Shown: positions 60,792-64,000 of the stretch, piece after piece
Numbering within the stretch: position 1 is the first letter of the stretch
How the letters are laid out: each line of letters opens with the position of its first letter
DNA from: Gemmobacter sp964439015
GTDB taxonomy: Bacteria > Pseudomonadota > Alphaproteobacteria > Rhodobacterales > Rhodobacteraceae
NCBI GenBank assembly: GCA_964439015.1
Contig: CAYTMV010000004.1
Coordinates: forward strand, 7,527 to 71,526
Length of the DNA: 64,000 nucleotides
Reading direction: 5' to 3'
Made by a program: the position numbers and the translations under genes
Notes under the pieces: model-generated
What the model saw: the letters and a program-made list of their open reading frames with translations, nothing else
Database searches by the model: none
What the model was told of the DNA's origin: nothing

Positions 60792-61658
60792 ATGGCCGGT
60801 TACGACGATCGCGATGGCAAGATCTGGATGGATGGCAAACTGGTGGATTGGCGTTCTGCGAACGTCCACATCCTGACCCACGCGCTGCATTACGCCTCCT
60901 CGGTCTTCGAGGGAGAGCGCTGCTATAATGGCAAGATCTTCAAGTCCCACGAACATTCGCTGCGCCTGCTGAAATCGGGCGAGCTGCTGGACATGCCGAT
61001 CCCCTACACCGCCGAGCAGATCGATGCCGCCAAGGACGAAGTGCTGAAGGCCAACGGCCTGACCGATGCCTATGTGCGCGCGCTGGCCTTCCGCGGCGCG
61101 GGCGACGAGATGGGGGTGGCTTCGATCGGCAACCCGGTGCGTCTGGCGATCGCCTGCTGGAGCTGGGGTGCCTATTACGGCGACGCCAAGATGAAGGGGG
61201 CCAAACTCGACATCGCCAAGTGGAAGCGCCCCTCGCCCGAGACCATCCCGACCGCCGCCAAAGCCGCAGGTCTTTACATGATCTGCACCATGTCCAAGCA
61301 CGCAGCCATGGCCAAGGGCTGCTCGGACGCGCTGTTCTTCGATTATCGCGGCTATGTGGCCGAGGCGACCGGCGCCAACATCTTCTTCGTGAAGGGCAAC
61401 GAGGTTCACACCCCGCTGCCCGACTGCATCCTGAACGGCATCACCCGCCAGACCGTGATCGGCATGCTGCGCGACATGGGCGTGACCGTCCATGAGCGCC
61501 ACATCAAGCCCGAAGAGTTGGAAGGATTTGAGCAGTGCTGGCTGACTGGCACCGCCGCCGAAGTCACGCCCGTGGGCCAGATCGGCGACTACACCTTTGA
61601 GGTCGGCGCCTTGACCCGCACGATCGCAGACGCCTACGAAAAACTGGTCCGGTCCTGA
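60792..61658 (+). CDS. ilvE: Branched-chain amino acid aminotransferase
   Basis: Fold-type IV PLP aminotransferase of 288 residues that interconverts Leu, Ile and Val with their 2-oxo acids. HILTHALHYASSVFEGERCYNG is the N-terminal signature; Lys in MICTMSKHAAMAKGCSDALF is likely the Schiff-base Lys; DYRGYVAEATGANIFFVKGNEV carries the PLP Glu. AGGAGGG lies 4 nt upstream of ATG 60792; an adjoining ATG at 60789 would be too close. A strong terminator follows. Confidence 0.94.
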   Translation: MAGYDDRDGKIWMDGKLVDWRSANVHILTHALHYASSVFEGERCYNGKIFKSHEHSLRLLKSGELLDMPIPYTAEQIDAAKDEVLKANGLTDAYVRALAFRGAGDEMGVASIGNPVRLAIACWSWGAYYGDAKMKGAKLDIAKWKRPSPETIPTAAKAAGLYMICTMSKHAAMAKGCSDALFFDYRGYVAEATGANIFFVKGNEVHTPLPDCILNGITRQTVIGMLRDMGVTVHERHIKPEELEGFEQCWLTGTAAEVTPVGQIGDYTFEVGALTRTIADAYEKLVRS

Positions 61659-61681
61659 GCGGACGCCGCAGTTTACGACGG

Positions 61682-61710
61682 AAAAGGGGGCCGCGCGGCC
61701 CCCTTTTTTT
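61682..61710 (+). terminator. Intrinsic terminator after ilvE
   Basis: GGGGGCC (61686-61692) and GGCCCCC (61697-61703) pair around GCGC (or pair through as a full palindrome), with AAAA before and TTTTTTT after. The opposite small gene ends in its last T. Confidence 0.93.
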
Positions 61711-61895
61711 CAGGCCAGGCGACCGCGCTCGATCCGCGCATATTCGACGGCGCGGCGATTGGCCTCTGCCCGCTCGCGCGGCTTGCGGCGCAGTGCTTTC
61801 CACATCGTCTCGGATGCCGCACGCTCAACACGCAGAAACTGCTGCAGCCGGGCCGGGCCGGCGGGGGCACGGTGATCGGCAAGATGTCGGGTCAT
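61710..61895 (-). CDS. Small basic protein, 61 residues
   Basis: A 61-residue protein not assigned to a family. It starts MTRHLADHRAPAGPARLQQF and ends with the Arg-rich helix KPRERAEANRRAVEYARIER. Net positive charge and absence of hydrophobic segments suggest a nucleic-acid or membrane-surface contact (inference). AGGAGG lies 5-6 nt upstream of ATG 61895, an excellent ribosome binding site, and it is in line with queG 54 nt upstream. Confidence 0.65.
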   Translation of the reverse strand: MTRHLADHRAPAGPARLQQFLRVERAASETMWKALRRKPRERAEANRRAVEYARIERGRLA

Positions 61896-61949
61896 CTGGT
61901 CCTCCTGCTTGTGGTCTCATGAGGCAGCCTAACACGAATCGTCCCTCCG

Positions 61950-62993
61950 TCAGCCCCCTGCCGCTGCTTGCAGGCGGTCTACCGCCCATCGGGCAGCATC
62001 CGCCACTGCCGGATCGGGGTCGTCCAGATGCGGGGCCACATGCGCAACAAGGCTGGCATCGCCCGCATTTCCCAACGCATACAGGACGTTGCGCAGCATC
62101 CGGTCGCGACCGATCCGCTTGATCGGACTGCCCGCAAACCGTTGGCGAAAAGCCGCATCGTCCAACGCCGCCAGATCCGCCAAAGGTGGCAAACCTACCC
62201 GGTCGGCATAGCCGATCTCGCGCGCAGCCACCGCAAACTTGTTCCACGGGCAGGCGGCCAGACAATCGTCACAGCCATAGATCCGGTTGCCCAGCATCGG
62301 CCGCAATGCCACATCCACCGGTCCCTTATGTTCGATGGTCAAATAGGAAATGCACCGCCGCGCATCCAGTTGGTAAGGGCCGATGAAAGCCTGCGTCGGG
62401 CAGGCGGCAAGGCAGGCCGTGCAAGAGCCGCAATGGCTGACCTCGGGGGCGTCCTTCGGCAGGTCCAGCGTGGTGAAGATGGCACCGAGGAAAAACCAGT
62501 TGCCCAGATCTCGACTGAGCAGGTTGGTGTGCTTGCCCTGCCAGCCCAACCCGGCCGCCTCGGCCAACGGCTTTTCCATCACCGGTGCAGTATCGGTGAA
62601 GACCTTGATCTCGCCACCGCCGCGGTCGATCAGCCAGCGCCCCAGGCGTTTCAGCCGCCGCTTCACCAGATCATGGTAGTCCTTGCCCCGGGCATAAACC
62701 GACACGACGCCGCGATCCGTCGCCTCCGCTCCGGCCCTCGGGTCCTCCTCCGGGGTGTAGACCTCGGCGAGCATGATGACCGAGCGCGCCTCAGGCCAAA
62801 GCGCCGACGCCGACCCTCGCCACCCCATGCGCTCGGCCATCCAGCCCATCTGGCCATGCAAGCCGGCATCGACAAAGGCTGACAGCTTCTCGGGCAGGTC
62901 GGGACGCGCATCGGGCGCACAAATGCCCATCCCGGCAAAACCCTCGGCCGCGGCCTGCACCCGCAGGTCATCCTTCAGCTGCGAAAGATCCAC
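61950..62993 (-). CDS. queG: Epoxyqueuosine reductase
   Basis: Cobalamin- and iron-sulfur-dependent enzyme of 347 residues; last step of tRNA queuosine synthesis. Two 4Fe-4S clusters: CGSCTACLAACPTQAF and CDDCLAACPWNKFA; B12-binding part EKPLAEAAGLGWQGKHTNLLSR. A HEAT-repeat-like C-terminus (GRDRMLRNVLYALGN). GTG 62993 is proposed as start (VDLSQLKDDL), preceded by AAAAGGGGG; no in-frame ATG is near. It begins right after copy B of the hairpin plus GGGTATTT element. Consumes cobalamin, like the mutases implied by mcd. Confidence 0.93.
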   Translation of the reverse strand: MDLSQLKDDLRVQAAAEGFAGMGICAPDARPDLPEKLSAFVDAGLHGQMGWMAERMGWRGSASALWPEARSVIMLAEVYTPEEDPRAGAEATDRGVVSVYARGKDYHDLVKRRLKRLGRWLIDRGGGEIKVFTDTAPVMEKPLAEAAGLGWQGKHTNLLSRDLGNWFFLGAIFTTLDLPKDAPEVSHCGSCTACLAACPTQAFIGPYQLDARRCISYLTIEHKGPVDVALRPMLGNRIYGCDDCLAACPWNKFAVAAREIGYADRVGLPPLADLAALDDAAFRQRFAGSPIKRIGRDRMLRNVLYALGNAGDASLVAHVAPHLDDPDPAVADAARWAVDRLQAAAGG

Positions 62994-63017
62994 CGAAGCC
63001 CCCTTTTCATCATGACC

Positions 63018-63072
63018 GAAATACCCCGGGGGGAATCGGTCCTGCAAGGACCGATGGGGGGCAGCGCCCCCC
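63018..63072 (-). repeat. Hairpin plus GGGTATTT element, copy B
   Basis: Read on the minus strand: hairpin GGGGGGC/GCCCCCC (63072-63056), hairpin ATCGGTCCT/AGGACCGAT (63055-63035), then CCCCCCGGGGTATTT (63033-63019), leading to the queG start. Same order as copy A before rnhA, apart from the extra second hairpin. Confidence 0.55.
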
Positions 63073-63086
63073 TACCCTTGCGGACA

Positions 63087-63120
63087 AAGAAAAACCCCCG
63101 CGTGGAGGTCCACGCGGGGG
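63087..63120 (-). terminator. Intrinsic terminator of petC operon
   Basis: Perfect 12-bp stem CCCCCGCGTGGA (63095-63106) / TCCACGCGGGGG (63109-63120) with a 2-nt gap; on the minus strand it is followed by TTTTTCTTT. It ends the petABC transcript 19 nt beyond petC. Confidence 0.92.
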
Positions 63121-63138
63121 GGCTTTCACGTCCGCCGC

Positions 63139-63990
63139 TCAGGCGAGCTTCTTGCCCTTCACACCGGCCCACAATCTCTTGTTGGTCAGATACAGCAGCG
63201 TGGACAGCACGATCAGGAAGGTCACGGCGATGAAGCCGGACTGCTTGCGCGCCATCATCTTCGGCTCGGCCGCCCAGGTCATGAACGCGGTCACATCCTC
63301 GGCCATATGGTGCAGAGTGGCCGGGTGGCCGTCGGCATAGGTCACCAGATCATCCGACAGGGGCGGCGGCATGGCGATCCAGCTGCCCGGCACGGTCGAG
63401 AGACCATGCTCGTCCTTGCAGCTGTCTGGCACCGCACCCACGGCGAAGGCGGTGTTGTAGTAATAACCGTCCACACCATCGGGGGCGCATTCGGGGTTGT
63501 CGGCATAGCCGGTCAGGATCGAAACGACATATTCCGACCCGCCGATCCCGTTGAACAGCTGGCTGATGCCGGTACCCATCGGACCATGAAAACCGGCACG
63601 CGCCTTGGTCATCAGGCTGAGATCCGGGCCCATGCCTTCACCGACGCGTTCGGGGAACTTGTCGGTCCACTCGCGCGGGCGTTCGGTGCCGTCGGGCAGC
63701 ACCACGGCATCGAGACTGGCGGCATAGGCGCGCACCTGATCCCCGGGAAGCTGCGGGCCGCCCTCGTCGGCCAGCGTGCGGATCGGCACGAACTTCATGC
63801 CGTGGCAGCTGGCGCAGACCTCGGTATAGACCTGCAGCCCGCGTTGCAGCTGGTGCTGATCGAAGGTGCCGAACGGACCTTCAAAGCTGAAGGCCACGTC
63901 CTCGATATGGGCACCGCCGCCCGCCGCAAAAGCCGCGCCCGAAGCCAGGGTCAGGGCAGAGACGGCGCTGATAGCGATCTTGCGAAACAT
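63139..63990 (-). CDS. petC: Cytochrome c1 of the bc1 complex
   Basis: Protein of 283 residues: signal peptide (MFRKIAISAVSALTLASGAAFA), heme c motif CASCHGMKF (CxxCH, about residue 57), the axial Met in WIAMPPPLSDDL, and a C-terminal membrane anchor (SGFIAVTFLIVLSTLLYL) with a basic cytoplasmic end. Two extra cysteines (NPECAPDG and PDSCKDEHG) occupy the region of the disulfide known from R. capsulatus c1. Last gene of petABC; petA and petB would lie beyond the window. Regulation by petPR is plausible. Confidence 0.96.
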   Translation of the reverse strand: MFRKIAISAVSALTLASGAAFAAGGGAHIEDVAFSFEGPFGTFDQHQLQRGLQVYTEVCASCHGMKFVPIRTLADEGGPQLPGDQVRAYAASLDAVVLPDGTERPREWTDKFPERVGEGMGPDLSLMTKARAGFHGPMGTGISQLFNGIGGSEYVVSILTGYADNPECAPDGVDGYYYNTAFAVGAVPDSCKDEHGLSTVPGSWIAMPPPLSDDLVTYADGHPATLHHMAEDVTAFMTWAAEPKMMARKQSGFIAVTFLIVLSTLLYLTNKRLWAGVKGKKLA

Positions 63991-64000
63991 CTGGATAGCT

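Noticed and set aside
1..64000. Mobile elements, prophage, CRISPR, toxin-antitoxin or defence islands
   Set aside because: No transposase, integrase, repeat-spacer array or recognisable defence gene was seen; the gene order is that of a core chromosome.

Overview
The window is a continuous piece of ordinary, GC-rich alphaproteobacterial chromosome. Gene content and order point to the Rhodobacteraceae (Paracoccus/Rhodobacter/Gemmobacter-like), from protein resemblance rather than a database search. Markers are the chvI-chvG-hprK-rapZ-EIIA(Man)-HPr cluster, pckA next to a (2S)-methylsuccinyl-CoA dehydrogenase of the ethylmalonyl-CoA pathway, petP-petR near the cytochrome bc1 gene petC, a DUF1491/era/rnc/lepB/acpS/pdxJ/rsh/rpoZ block, and HIG1, DUF6473 and Hint-domain proteins. 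I found no insertion sequence, prophage, CRISPR array, rRNA or tRNA. Genes are densely packed with many 1-11 nt overlaps.

Layout. 1-8.4 kb: end of a thiolase, then pbpC with an alpha-2-macroglobulin gene (periplasmic defence). 8.5-14.2 kb: hybrid sensor kinase, yaaA/recQ, yggT. 14.3-20.3 kb: thioesterase, HIG1 protein, cob(I)alamin adenosyltransferase, etfBA, a DUF6473 protein, 3-hydroxybutyryl-CoA dehydrogenase, acyltransferase. 20.3-24.8 kb: the PTS/HprK/RapZ/ChvGI regulatory operon. 25-28.6 kb: pckA and mcd. 28.6-38.5 kb (minus strand): MFS transporter, recO, DUF1491, era, rnc, lepB, acpS, pdxJ, DUF2062, rsh, rpoZ, folK. 38.7-43.8 kb: NYN nuclease-like gene, ispH, rnhA, TetR regulator, then fmt with a degenerate and a normal peptide deformylase. 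44-48 kb: PatB-type lyase, two small poorly known genes, cobC-cobD. 48-58.5 kb: smc, mrcA, glnK-amtB, aspartate aminotransferase, sulfurtransferase, smpB. 58.5-64 kb: Hint protein, petR-petP, ilvE, a 61-residue protein, queG, petC.

Functional links: thiolase, hydroxybutyryl-CoA dehydrogenase, ETF, Mcd and PckA serve acyl-CoA/C2 carbon assimilation. Adenosyltransferase, CobC and CobD serve cobalamin, which the ethylmalonyl-CoA route needs for its mutases. PbpC, MrcA and the macroglobulin serve the envelope, and ChvGI is an envelope/acid two-component system in related bacteria.

No wholly new multi-gene system is evident. The most unusual items are a deformylase paralog whose metal-binding Cys and catalytic Glu are replaced (Ser, Gln); an orphan Hint protein lacking the usual leading Cys, with a perfect TTAA-N7-TTAA (CtrA-type) box upstream; a receiver/cobC intergenic region with four TTAA words in helical phase plus a perfect DnaA-box 9-mer; and a hairpin-plus-GGGTATTT element present in two copies, each just before a gene start.
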